A DNA stretch of 11,041 nt from CALXZG01 sp034184445 (GCA_034184445.1 JAXFZX010000105.1:1-11041), one strand, 5' to 3'. Positions 1-7,046 are shown, counted from the stretch's first letter. Numbers and translations: made by a program. Notes: a model not told the origin generated them from the letters alone.

Positions 1-142
1 ATGAAGTCGTGGTCGGCGGCACCGATGAAGTCGTGGTCGGCGGCACAGACGATGTCGTGGTCGGCGGCACCGATGAAGTCGTGGTCGGCGGCACCGATGA
101 AGTCGTGGTCGGCGGCACCGATGAAGTCGTGGTCGGCGGCAC
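1..142 (-). repeat. 24-bp tandem repeat coding for VPPTTTSS octapeptides
   Basis: Six consecutive 24-nt units are visible (five complete, the sixth cut by the left edge), with a degenerate start just before them to about 155. Read on the minus strand each unit encodes VPPTTTSS. Units are identical except at 47-55, where three third-position changes (act/aca, tca/tcg, tcg/tct) all leave the protein unchanged. The same changes alter residues in two of the plus-strand readings, which supports the minus-strand reading. The total copy number cannot be known from this window. Such in-frame minisatellites commonly vary in length by replication slippage, changing stalk length without breaking the frame; that is inferred here. 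Confidence 0.93.
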
Positions 143-1111
143 CGATGAAGTCGTGCTGGAACTTACTGTACTGGATGATGAACTGCTGGACGGATCGGGA
201 TCACATGGTTGATTACAATGTCCCCGATGATCACAACATAAATAACGACTTTTCCCTGTTGTAGAGTCATACTCATTAGCGCACCGTTTTCCCTCTTTAT
301 CCTCATTGGGAGCACAAATACCGTCTTCTTCATCAAACTTTTCACAAATCTCACATTTGGGTGGTGTACATTCTCTACCATCTGGCGGCACACATACATG
401 CAATTCCTTATCACAGCATCCTGTCACAAAACAATCATTATCCGTTTCACACCCTTCCCCGACACCGTTATCAAACACAAAGGTGGCTATATTCTGATAC
501 TCTGTATTTAATAGAGCACTCTTATCCTGTCCTTCGGTGGTCGCCGGAACCTCTCCATCCGGAATACACTTAATCTCGGGACTTTTATACCCATCCATAC
601 GCATATATACATCCCCATTGACCGCATTACAGGTCGGATCCACAAATTGCAATTTTTTAAGGTTCTCACACACACGATACGGAATGTCATACACCTCCAT
701 CACCTGAACATTATCACCTATATTACAGTTCGTAATAACTTTACTGCACCCCTCCCCCTGGCATTCGTTCTTATAGTCATTAAAGGGAATAACCTCAAAC
801 CGGTTATAGATTAAATCTTCTTCGGTATCGGGATGGAATTCTTTTAAGTTCAACTCTTGCTGCAAAACCCGTTGTTGACCAACGATTATTGAACGCGCTT
901 TAACACCCGTCACGATAGAGTTTGCCATAATGACATCTAATGAATACCGATATAACCATAAACTCCCTATCGTCAAAACACCCATGATCGCCAATACGCC
1001 CAGCATCTCTACCATACTACGACCCGTTTCGTTCCCGCTATACCGCGCCCTGCGGGACAAAGCAAAGCGTCCCTTAACCATGGCTTTAATTTTTCTAAAT
1101 TTTTCAATCAT
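1..1111 (-). CDS. Prepilin-like cysteine-rich surface protein with Ser/Thr/Pro octapeptide repeats (partial, runs off left edge)
   Basis: I translated the minus strand from ATG at 1111 to base 1: 370 codons with no stop, so the C-terminus lies outside the window. Residues 1-30 form a basic leader ending in Gly30. The next residues, RSMVEMLGVLAIMGV, give a hydrophobic helix with Glu at +5, the type IV prepilin peptidase signature, so cleavage after Gly30 is expected. The leader is longer than usual and Arg replaces the common Phe at +1. Residues 117-182 hold six cysteines. Residues 221-303 hold 14, including two CC pairs (232/233, 292/293) each followed by a Cys 6-7 residues later, suggesting a disulfide-rich, knottin- or EGF-like fold. 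A Ser run (308-314) then leads into VPPTTTSS repeats from Val324. Known: such helices assemble pili or pseudopili. Inferred: an exported, probably glycosylated or stalk-like adhesin. An in-frame ATG at 1129 is an alternative start; I prefer 1111, with GGGGGA at 1122-1127 as ribosome binding site. Confidence 0.88.
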   Translation of the reverse strand, partial: MIEKFRKIKAMVKGRFALSRRARYSGNETGRSMVEMLGVLAIMGVLTIGSLWLYRYSLDVIMANSIVTGVKARSIIVGQQRVLQQELNLKEFHPDTEEDLIYNRFEVIPFNDYKNECQGEGCSKVITNCNIGDNVQVMEVYDIPYRVCENLKKLQFVDPTCNAVNGDVYMRMDGYKSPEIKCIPDGEVPATTEGQDKSALLNTEYQNIATFVFDNGVGEGCETDNDCFVTGCCDKELHVCVPPDGRECTPPKCEICEKFDEEDGICAPNEDKEGKRCANEYDSTTGKSRYLCCDHRGHCNQPCDPDPSSSSSSSTVSSSTTSSVPPTTTSSVPPTTTSSVPPTTTSSVPPTTTSSVPPTTTSSVPPTTTS

Positions 1112-1176
1112 TGTAAGAAAATCCCCCATTCCGGAATAAAACTTTTCATTATTTTTATCATACTCCTTTTTGAAAC

Positions 1177-1192
1177 GCAAGATTTTTCTTGC
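1177..1192. promoter_or_regulatory. Inverted repeat in the divergent intergenic region
   Basis: The 125-base gap between the prepilin-like gene and the uracil-DNA glycosylase gene contains GCAAGA (1177-1182), a TTTT loop and TCTTGC (1187-1192). It is flanked by A-rich sequence on the right but not followed by a T-run in either direction of transcription, so it does not look like a terminator. It overlaps the candidate -35 box of the plus-strand gene, so an operator is possible. This is inference from position only. Confidence 0.35.
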
Positions 1193-1217
1193 AAAAAAAT
1201 AAAAAAAATGTCATATA
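1189..1217 (+). promoter_or_regulatory. Candidate sigma70-like promoter of the udg unit
   Basis: TTGCAA at 1189-1194 and CATATA at 1212-1217 are separated by 17 bases, which would put the transcription start near 1224, a few bases before the AAAGGA ribosome binding site of the glycosylase gene. The -10 match is modest and the leader would be very short. Other A/T-rich boxes nearby could serve instead. Confidence 0.35.
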
Positions 1218-1236
1218 GGGTAGTGAAAGGAACGAT

Positions 1237-1815
1237 ATGCAAGAAGAACTGTTAAAAATTAGGGAGAAATGCCAACTTTGTCAAAAGTGTCCTTTAGGAA
1301 AAACACGCACAAACATTGTATTTTCAGACGGTGTTCCCAATCATAAACTGATGCTGATAGGCGAGGCTCCCGGTTTTAATGAGGATCAAACGGGTCGCCC
1401 ATTTGTTGGTCGCGCCGGCCAATTATTGGATAAAATTTTAGCATCTGTCGGATTGACCCGCGATAAGGATATCTACATATGTAATACACTAAAATGCCGG
1501 CCGCCCGAAAACCGCGACCCGTTGCCCATGGAAAAAGAGGCATGCCGTCCGTTTTTAGATGCACAACTAGAAATTTTAAAACCGCGTCTGATTATTTTAT
1601 GTGGTCGGGTGGCTTTAACTTCTTTTTTAACCCATGAAAAGAGCATCAGTAAAATTCGGGGGCAATGGTTTGACGGCCCTTATGGGGCCAAAATGATGCC
1701 GATTTTTCATCCATCTTATTTATTACGCAATCAATCAAAGGCTGTCGGCTCACCCAAATGGTTGATGTGGCAAGATATTCAAGAAATTAAGAGAGCCTAT
1801 GATGAATTGGAGTAA
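1237..1815 (+). CDS. udg: Family 4 uracil-DNA glycosylase (iron-sulfur type)
   Basis: This 192-residue protein removes uracil from DNA in base-excision repair. It carries the family 4 signature GEAPGFNEDQTGRPFVG (residues 42-58) including the active-site GEAPG loop, followed by AGQLLD, and the second motif HPSYLLRN (158-165). Cysteines at 15, 18, 87 and 103 (CPL context, CRPPEN, then Cys 16 residues later) match the four ligands of the [4Fe-4S] cluster in this family; Cys12 is extra. Length is typical of the short bacterial members, with no N-terminal extension. The ATG at 1237 follows AAAGGA at a good distance. The gene diverges from the prepilin-like gene, and its last 17 bases overlap the downstream phosphoesterase gene, so the two are probably cotranscribed and translationally coupled. 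Confidence 0.93.
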   Translation: MQEELLKIREKCQLCQKCPLGKTRTNIVFSDGVPNHKLMLIGEAPGFNEDQTGRPFVGRAGQLLDKILASVGLTRDKDIYICNTLKCRPPENRDPLPMEKEACRPFLDAQLEILKPRLIILCGRVALTSFLTHEKSISKIRGQWFDGPYGAKMMPIFHPSYLLRNQSKAVGSPKWLMWQDIQEIKRAYDELE

Positions 1816-2938
1816 GTATTTAATGTGGATAACTTTTACAATTATTATGTTTGTTGTGTCTTTGGCTGTATCGGGCCTCATTACGCTTAGATGGACCGGA
1901 ACAATGAATTTAGGAATAAAGACGCAATTCATCATTGCGACACTTATTTCTTTGGTATTTATGTCCCCATTTATTTTAAGGTTTCCCAGTTCTCCCTTAT
2001 TGGGGTCCCTTTGCAATGCCCTGACATATATATCTTATTTTTTATTTGTGTGTGTATTTTTGTTTTTTTGCTTTATGATTGCACGGGATATCCTATGGTT
2101 TATTCTGCATTTTTTAACTTCCAAGGTTCCCTCTCCGTTTCAAGCCACGACTGTTCTCCATGCGAATATCGGGTTATTGATTTTGGTTATTATATTGGCG
2201 ACTTATTCGTTATACGAAGGCACGCGGGTTCCCAGTGTGCGCCAAATAACCCTTTATTCCGATAAAATTCAGACACCATTCAGCCTTGTATCCCTACCGG
2301 ATATTCACATTCATCGGGCGTTATCGGCAAAAAAGCTAAAAGGGATTATTGATGCGACCAATGCGTTAAAGCCGGATGTAATAGCCTTGCCGGGCGATAT
2401 CATAGATGATCGTGCCGATGCCATTACGGATTTAGTCCCCCTATTGGCAGATTTTAAAGCCCCCATGGGTGTTTTTGTTGTTGACGGGAATCATGAAGTT
2501 TACATAGGGACTGCGGCTGCACAAGCACAATTTAAAGCCGAACATATCACATATCTTTACAATGAATATCGTGATTTACGCTCTGATGTACGCATATCCG
2601 GTGTTCCCGATATTCAAAGCAACCGCATCAATCGCCCTGTGGATATAAACAAAGCACTTCCTGCCACAAAGGCCTATACTATTTTAATGGCGCATACACC
2701 CAAAATGTTTGATATGCAAAACAACACCGCAGACCTGCAATTATCGGGACATACCCATGGCGGACAAATTTTTCCGTTTCACATCTTGGCGTGGCTGTCC
2801 AACCGATATTTAGCCGGTTTGTTTATTCGGGATGGTCGTGCCCTTTATGTTTCGCGTGGAGCCGGCCAATGGGGGCCTCAAATGCGCCTGCTTGCTCCAT
2901 CTGAAATTACCTATATTCGCATACTGCCGAAACAATAA
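1799..2938 (+). CDS. Membrane-anchored calcineurin-like metallophosphoesterase
   Basis: The 379-residue protein has about four hydrophobic membrane segments in its N-terminal third (roughly residues 8-30, 43-62, 71-106 and 119-137), followed by a metallophosphoesterase domain. The metal-binding motifs are in order: D168-x-H170 (PDIHIH), GDIID (199-203), GNHE (230-233), H299 (MAHTP) and GHTHGG (317-322). The full dimetal site is therefore present, although the usual Ser before the first Asp is Pro. This arrangement resembles the YkuE/YaeI type; related membrane phosphoesterases act on phospholipids or on the lipid A precursor UDP-diacylglucosamine. The substrate here cannot be told from sequence. 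Two ATGs in a row (1799 and 1802) lie inside the end of the glycosylase gene, preceded by AAGAGAG. It ends 28 bases before the convergent clpX gene, with no clear terminator between them. Confidence 0.88.
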   Translation: MMNWSKYLMWITFTIIMFVVSLAVSGLITLRWTGTMNLGIKTQFIIATLISLVFMSPFILRFPSSPLLGSLCNALTYISYFLFVCVFLFFCFMIARDILWFILHFLTSKVPSPFQATTVLHANIGLLILVIILATYSLYEGTRVPSVRQITLYSDKIQTPFSLVSLPDIHIHRALSAKKLKGIIDATNALKPDVIALPGDIIDDRADAITDLVPLLADFKAPMGVFVVDGNHEVYIGTAAAQAQFKAEHITYLYNEYRDLRSDVRISGVPDIQSNRINRPVDINKALPATKAYTILMAHTPKMFDMQNNTADLQLSGHTHGGQIFPFHILAWLSNRYLAGLFIRDGRALYVSRGAGQWGPQMRLLAPSEITYIRILPKQ

Positions 2939-2966
2939 TACTTTTGAAGGCCATTCGCGGATGATG

Positions 2967-4262
2967 CTATCCCGCTTTAGGGGCGGATTCATCCGTGTAA
3001 ACAAATACCGGCTTAGATTTTTGGGAAACGACATCCGCGTTAATGACAACCTCTTTTAACCCTGCGTTAATGGTCGGCAGGTCATACATTAAATCCAGCA
3101 GAATCCCTTCGGCAATAGAACGAAGTCCCCGCGCTCCTGTATTGCGCTCAATCGCTTGATGTGCCATCTCGGTCAAAGCATCTGGCGTAAAAGTAAGCGT
3201 CACATTATCCATACCAAAAAGAGTTTGATACTGCTTTATCAGGGCATTTTTCGGCTCCGTTAAGATGCGCACCAAATCCGCTTCGGTCAAGTCGGTCAAA
3301 CTGACCACCACGGGCAACCGCCCGATAAATTCAGGAATAAGGCCATATTTCAACAAATCCGAAGGCTCTAATTTTGCCAACAATTCGCCCGTTTTTTTAT
3401 CGCCTTTTTCACGCACTGTCGCCCCAAAACCGACCGAGTATGAAGCATCCCGATTTTCAATCACTTTATCTAGACCCGCAAAAGCACCGCCACAGATAAA
3501 CAGGATATTTTGGGTATCAACCTTGATATATTCCTGATTGGGATGCTTACGCCCGCCCTGTGGCGGTAAAGAAGCAACCGTTCCTTCTATCAGTTTCAAA
3601 AGGGCTTGTTGCACTCCCTCACCCGACACATCCCGAGTAATAGAGGGACCATCCGATTTACGGGAAATTTTATCAATTTCATCAATATAGATAATACCCC
3701 GTTCGGCCTTAGCCACATCATAGTTTGCATTTTGAAGCAATTTCAAAACCACATTTTCTACATCTTCACCGACATAACCGGCCTCAGTCAAGGTTGTTGC
3801 ATCGGCAATTGCAAACGGCACATCCAAAATACGCGCCAAAGTCTTCGCCAAAAGGGTTTTTCCCGACCCTGTCGGCCCCAGCAAAAGGATATTAGACTTA
3901 TCCAATTCAACCGAACCGTTTTTGTCTTTGTTTCTAAGACGCTTATAGTGGTTATAAACGGCAACGGAAAGTACTTTTTTTGCCCGTTCCTGACCGATAA
4001 CATAATCATCAAGTGCCTGATGAATTTCCTGCGGTGTTTTAAGGGGAGAATCTTCGGTTGCTTCGGATACTTTTTCGCTTTCTTTCGCCGCACCGGCATT
4101 TATCACATCACGGCATAAATCCACACATTCATCACAAATAAAGACTGTTTTAATTTCGCCATCGCCGGATTTAAGGGCTCTACCCGAAATCAATCGGCGC
4201 ACTTCATTTTGGTTTTTCCCGCAAAAAGAGCAACGGCGCACTTCATCTTGTGTATTTGTCAT
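2967..4262 (-). CDS. clpX: ClpX, ATP-dependent unfoldase subunit of ClpXP
   Basis: The protein has 431 residues, close to the usual ClpX length. The N-terminal zinc-binding domain has Cys11, Cys14, Cys43 and Cys46 (CSFC and CDEC). The AAA+ domain follows: Walker A GPTGSGKT (129-136), pore-1 loop GYVG (162-165), Walker B IIYIDEID (190-197), RKH loop (238-240), the GLIPEFIGRLP segment (307-317) and sensor-2 GARGLRS (376-382). The ClpP-docking loop, IGF in many bacteria, reads VGF at 277-279. ClpX unfolds tagged or adaptor-delivered substrates and feeds them into ClpP in the cytosol. Its ATG starts 3 bases after the clpP stop, and its ribosome binding site GGAG lies in the last clpP codon, so clpP and clpX are coupled in one operon. 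Confidence 0.98.
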   Translation of the reverse strand: MTNTQDEVRRCSFCGKNQNEVRRLISGRALKSGDGEIKTVFICDECVDLCRDVINAGAAKESEKVSEATEDSPLKTPQEIHQALDDYVIGQERAKKVLSVAVYNHYKRLRNKDKNGSVELDKSNILLLGPTGSGKTLLAKTLARILDVPFAIADATTLTEAGYVGEDVENVVLKLLQNANYDVAKAERGIIYIDEIDKISRKSDGPSITRDVSGEGVQQALLKLIEGTVASLPPQGGRKHPNQEYIKVDTQNILFICGGAFAGLDKVIENRDASYSVGFGATVREKGDKKTGELLAKLEPSDLLKYGLIPEFIGRLPVVVSLTDLTEADLVRILTEPKNALIKQYQTLFGMDNVTLTFTPDALTEMAHQAIERNTGARGLRSIAEGILLDLMYDLPTINAGLKEVVINADVVSQKSKPVFVYTDESAPKAG

Positions 4263-4265
4263 TTT

Positions 4266-4865
4266 TTACTCCGGTTTTTTCATAACAACTTCATCAATTA
4301 AACCAAACTTTTTAGCTTCTTCGGCCGTCATAAAATTGTCGCGTTCCATAGCTTTTTCAATAACGGACAACTTTTGTCCCGTCTGTTCCACATAGATTTG
4401 ATTAAGGCGTGCTTTAATGGCCAAAATTTCCCGCGCATGAATTTCAATATCAGTTGCCTGACCTTGAAATCCGCCGGACGGTTGATGAATCATCACCCGC
4501 GCATTTGGAAGCGCGAACCGCCGTCCTTTGGTGCCACAGGTTAAGAGTAAACTTCCCATAGAAGCCGCCTGCCCCATTACAACAGTAGATACAGGGCATT
4601 TAATGTAATTCATGGTATCCAAAATTGCCAGTCCTGATGTCACAACACCCCCTGGGGAATTGATATAAAAAGAAATTTCTTTTTTGGGGTTTTCGGCTTC
4701 CAGAAATAACAGTTGCGCACAAATAAGACTTGCCACTTCATCATTGACCTGACCGGTCAAAAAGACAATGCGTTCTTTTAAAAGCCGCGAATAGATATCA
4801 AAAGCCCGTTCTCCACGACCAGTTTGTTCAATGACTGTCGGGACCAATGTGTTGTCGTAAATCAT
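4266..4865 (-). CDS. clpP: ClpP, ATP-dependent protease proteolytic subunit
   Basis: The 199-residue serine peptidase has the catalytic triad Ser102 (GQAASMGS), His127 (MIHQPSGG) and Asp176 (MERDNF), each five residues beyond the E. coli numbering. Length and the conserved INSPGG segment (69-73 region) are normal. The start MIYDNTLVPTVIEQ is typical of the mature-type alphaproteobacterial ClpP with a short propeptide. Tetradecameric ClpP forms the degradation chamber for ClpX. The ATG overlaps the stop of the upstream ankyrin-like gene as ATGA, with AAAAGGAG five bases ahead, so translation is likely coupled to that gene. It is followed immediately by clpX. Confidence 0.98.
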   Translation of the reverse strand: MIYDNTLVPTVIEQTGRGERAFDIYSRLLKERIVFLTGQVNDEVASLICAQLLFLEAENPKKEISFYINSPGGVVTSGLAILDTMNYIKCPVSTVVMGQAASMGSLLLTCGTKGRRFALPNARVMIHQPSGGFQGQATDIEIHAREILAIKARLNQIYVEQTGQKLSVIEKAMERDNFMTAEEAKKFGLIDEVVMKKPE

Positions 4866-5650
4866 GACTTCTCCTTTTCTCTAATCATTAAAGCGTTATA
4901 AATCTGAAGGGGCGTCTTAGCGCACTGTATTCTTCTTAAAACTCTCTGTTTCTTTTTTTCAAAAAAGTCTGGCTCTCTTTCCAAAACAACCGGAGCCAGA
5001 TATTGAAAGAGTTCGGAATTATTCTGTGGATAAATCCCTCTTTGGAACAAAAGGAATATCAAGTCTTTGGAATCTTTCTGCCAAACTCTATGGTATTTTA
5101 ATTCGTCTTGTAAGCGTTTTTTCAACACACTTATTTTTGTCTTATTCTCAGGATGTTCAACCGCTTCTTTTGCTAATGCAAATTCCGTTTTAGAATAACA
5201 CGGATGATGCATACTTTTTACCATAATATTATAAGACAAACTATTCAGAACTGCGTTTTCTTCTCCGTTTGGAAAGCAAAAATCGGGACTTTTTGCCAAT
5301 TCCAATGCCACAGCCACCCTGTTTTTATCAATGAAAGAAGTAAAGGCTCCTTTCAAATTCGGATCTGCGCCGGCCTGTATCAGCAGACGCGCCAAGTGTC
5401 TTTCTTTTTCCATTTGTTTTGCCGTTGTCGGAAAATCTGCGACTGTCAGACGATATAACACATCATTCAAAATATCAGACTTATTTTTTCCCGCCTGATA
5501 GCAAAGCAACGGATATTGCCAATCAACCTCACGACATTGCCCACCTTTATGATAATCATCTTCCCATTCCCAAAAACAGATGGACGGATTCTTTGCCAAT
5601 CGGAGCAATTGATTAAAGGCAGTTGTTTTGTTTGTTTGACTGGTCATCAT
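4862..5650 (-). CDS. Unrecognised ankyrin-like protein inside the tig-clpP-clpX operon
   Basis: I do not recognise this protein as a named family. It has 262 residues from ATG at 5650, or 271 from an in-frame ATG at 5677. I prefer 5650 (or the next codon, 5647) because 5677 sits in the loop of a 10-bp hairpin and lacks a clear ribosome binding site; GGAAA precedes 5650. There is no signal peptide or membrane helix, so it is probably cytosolic. The segment ARLLIQAGADPNLKG (residues 96-110 counted from 5677) matches the second half of an ankyrin repeat, and FLLFQRGIYPQNN (208-220) is a weaker ankyrin-like match, so a degenerate ankyrin or alpha-solenoid fold is inferred. The C-terminus is rich in Lys, Arg and Glu. 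Its final codons encode the clpP ribosome binding site and its stop overlaps the clpP ATG, so it is expressed with clpP. A role as a ClpXP adaptor or regulator is possible but speculative. Confidence 0.75.
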   Translation of the reverse strand: MMTSQTNKTTAFNQLLRLAKNPSICFWEWEDDYHKGGQCREVDWQYPLLCYQAGKNKSDILNDVLYRLTVADFPTTAKQMEKERHLARLLIQAGADPNLKGAFTSFIDKNRVAVALELAKSPDFCFPNGEENAVLNSLSYNIMVKSMHHPCYSKTEFALAKEAVEHPENKTKISVLKKRLQDELKYHRVWQKDSKDLIFLLFQRGIYPQNNSELFQYLAPVVLEREPDFFEKKKQRVLRRIQCAKTPLQIYNALMIREKEKS

Positions 5651-5662
5651 GTGTTTCCAACC

Positions 5663-5700
5663 GAGGGATAAGAACATCTTTTCTGATACTCTTATCCCTT
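5663..5700. promoter_or_regulatory. Hairpin between tig and the ankyrin-like gene
   Basis: AGGGATAAGA (5664-5673) and TCTTATCCCT (5690-5699) form a perfect 10-bp inverted repeat with a 16-base loop, extendable by one G-T pair. In the minus-strand transcript it starts 12 bases after the tig stop codon and spans the possible ATG at 5677. No T-run follows in the direction of transcription, so it is not a standard Rho-independent terminator. It may be an RNA-processing or stability element, or may restrain translation of the next gene. Confidence 0.6.
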
Positions 5701-5711
5701 AACATATCGGT

Positions 5712-7046
5712 TTATTTTCCTTTTTTCTTGGCTTTTGGTGCATCTGGATCAAAGTCATATAATTCTTTGACGGATACATCTTTTTCTTCCACTTTTACTT
5801 TACCGAGCATAAAGTCAACGACTTTTTCTTCAAAAAGCGGAGCCCGCAACGATTCCACGGCTTGCGGATTCTTTTGATAGTATTCAAAGACCATCTTTTC
5901 TTGCCCCGGATAACGCCGAGCCTCTGCCATCACGGCATTGGTTAAATCTTCATTGGACAAAGTGACTTTGTTTTGATTGGCCACTTCCGCAAGCAATAAC
6001 CCCAACCGCACACGGCGTTCGGCAATGGCACGATATTCCTTTTTGATATTTTCTTCGGACTTTGATTTTTCATCTTCGTCCAAACGGCCTTCTTTTTTGG
6101 CTTGCTCATACTGGGCAATAATGGAATTGAATTCCAAATCCACCATACCGGCCGGCACTTCAAAATCGTAATCCGCCGCCAACGCATCCAAAAGTGACCG
6201 TTTGGCATGCATCCGTGCAATACGCGTGTATTCTTTATCCAGTTCGGTTTTGATCATTTCCTTTAATTTAGCCAAATTTTCCATACCGAAAGTTTTAGCA
6301 AATTCATCATTTATTTCCGGCAATTTAAATTGACGTAATTCCTTTAAGGTAGTTTTAAACAAAGCCTTTTTGCCGGCCAATTCTTTGGCATGATAATTTT
6401 CGGGGAAAGTGACCTTAACATCTACTGTATCACCAACTTTTTTGCCGGTTAATTGGTCTTCAAATCCCGGAATAAAGGTATTGGAACCCAATGCCAAATA
6501 GTAATCTTTTCCGTTGCCACCTTTAAATTCTTGCCCATCAATTGTGCCAACAAAGTCAATCACAATGACATCACCCGTTTTGGTAGCCCGCTTATCCGCA
6601 CACGGTTCGGTCGTTTTTTTAGAGTCTGCCAACCGGTTAAGTGATTCCGCTACTTCTTTATCACCGGCTACCGCTTTCATCCGATGAACGGTCAATTTTG
6701 TAAAGTCCTTTACTTTCACTTCCGGCAGGGCTTCAACTTCAACCTTGACGGTAATGTCTTTCCCATCTTCAAATTTATCCAGTTCTACTTTTGGGCGCAA
6801 AGCCGGCCGAATATTTTCTTTTTTAAAGGTCGCTTCCACTTGTTCTTGGATAAGGGCATCTAAAACTTCGCCTTTCACGGCAGCTTCATATTTTGCTTTA
6901 ATCAAATTCATCGGGGCTTGTCCGGGACGAAATCCGGCAATTTTAGCCTCTTTTTGTATTTCTGCTAACTTGGTATCAATTTTCGCGGCAAAGGTTTTGG
7001 CCGGAATTGTAATTTTTAAAGAATGTTCCAATTTGCTTTTTGTCAT
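5712..7046 (-). CDS. tig: Trigger factor, ribosome-associated chaperone and prolyl isomerase
   Basis: The 444-residue protein has the three-part trigger factor layout. The N-terminal ribosome-binding domain carries GFRPGQAP (38-45), equivalent to the GFRKGK-type signature that docks on ribosomal protein L23. The FKBP-type peptidyl-prolyl isomerase domain spans about 157-238 (GDVIVIDFVGTIDG to LKELRQF), and the helical substrate-cradling C-terminal domain runs to an end rich in Asp, Pro and Lys (YDFDPDAPKAKKKGK). It folds nascent chains as they leave the ribosome. I chose ATG at 7046, preceded by AAAGGA seven bases upstream; a TTG seven codons earlier is in frame, but the ribosome binding site lies inside that extension. 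The tRNA-Leu gene ends 26 bases upstream, so both may share a transcript. Confidence 0.97.
   Translation of the reverse strand: MTKSKLEHSLKITIPAKTFAAKIDTKLAEIQKEAKIAGFRPGQAPMNLIKAKYEAAVKGEVLDALIQEQVEATFKKENIRPALRPKVELDKFEDGKDITVKVEVEALPEVKVKDFTKLTVHRMKAVAGDKEVAESLNRLADSKKTTEPCADKRATKTGDVIVIDFVGTIDGQEFKGGNGKDYYLALGSNTFIPGFEDQLTGKKVGDTVDVKVTFPENYHAKELAGKKALFKTTLKELRQFKLPEINDEFAKTFGMENLAKLKEMIKTELDKEYTRIARMHAKRSLLDALAADYDFEVPAGMVDLEFNSIIAQYEQAKKEGRLDEDEKSKSEENIKKEYRAIAERRVRLGLLLAEVANQNKVTLSNEDLTNAVMAEARRYPGQEKMVFEYYQKNPQAVESLRAPLFEEKVVDFMLGKVKVEEKDVSVKELYDFDPDAPKAKKKGK

Noticed and set aside
1..155. Tandem array considered as a CRISPR or other repeat array.
   Set aside because: Units are directly adjacent with no spacers and encode a regular octapeptide.
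1..264. Plus-strand reading frames over the 24-bp repeat (MKSWSAAP and VVGGTDEV repeats).
   Set aside because: They are short, have no homologous look outside the repeat, and base changes in the variant unit alter their residues, whereas all are silent in the long minus-strand prepilin-like frame.
163..414. An 83-codon minus-strand frame and several short plus-strand frames between 163 and 1139.
   Set aside because: They overlap the continuous 370-codon prepilin-like frame in other phases and show no motif or credible start context.
1177..1192. GCAAGA/TCTTGC hairpin as a transcription terminator.
   Set aside because: It sits between divergent genes, and no T-run follows it on the exiting side of either strand.
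2939..2966. A terminator between the convergent phosphoesterase and clpX genes.
   Set aside because: Only 28 bases are available; the one inverted repeat (CGGATGA/TCATCCG) extends into clpX and has no T-run.
3606..4118. A 170-codon plus-strand frame opposite clpX.
   Set aside because: It is antisense to the conserved AAA+ region of clpX and shows no recognisable domain.
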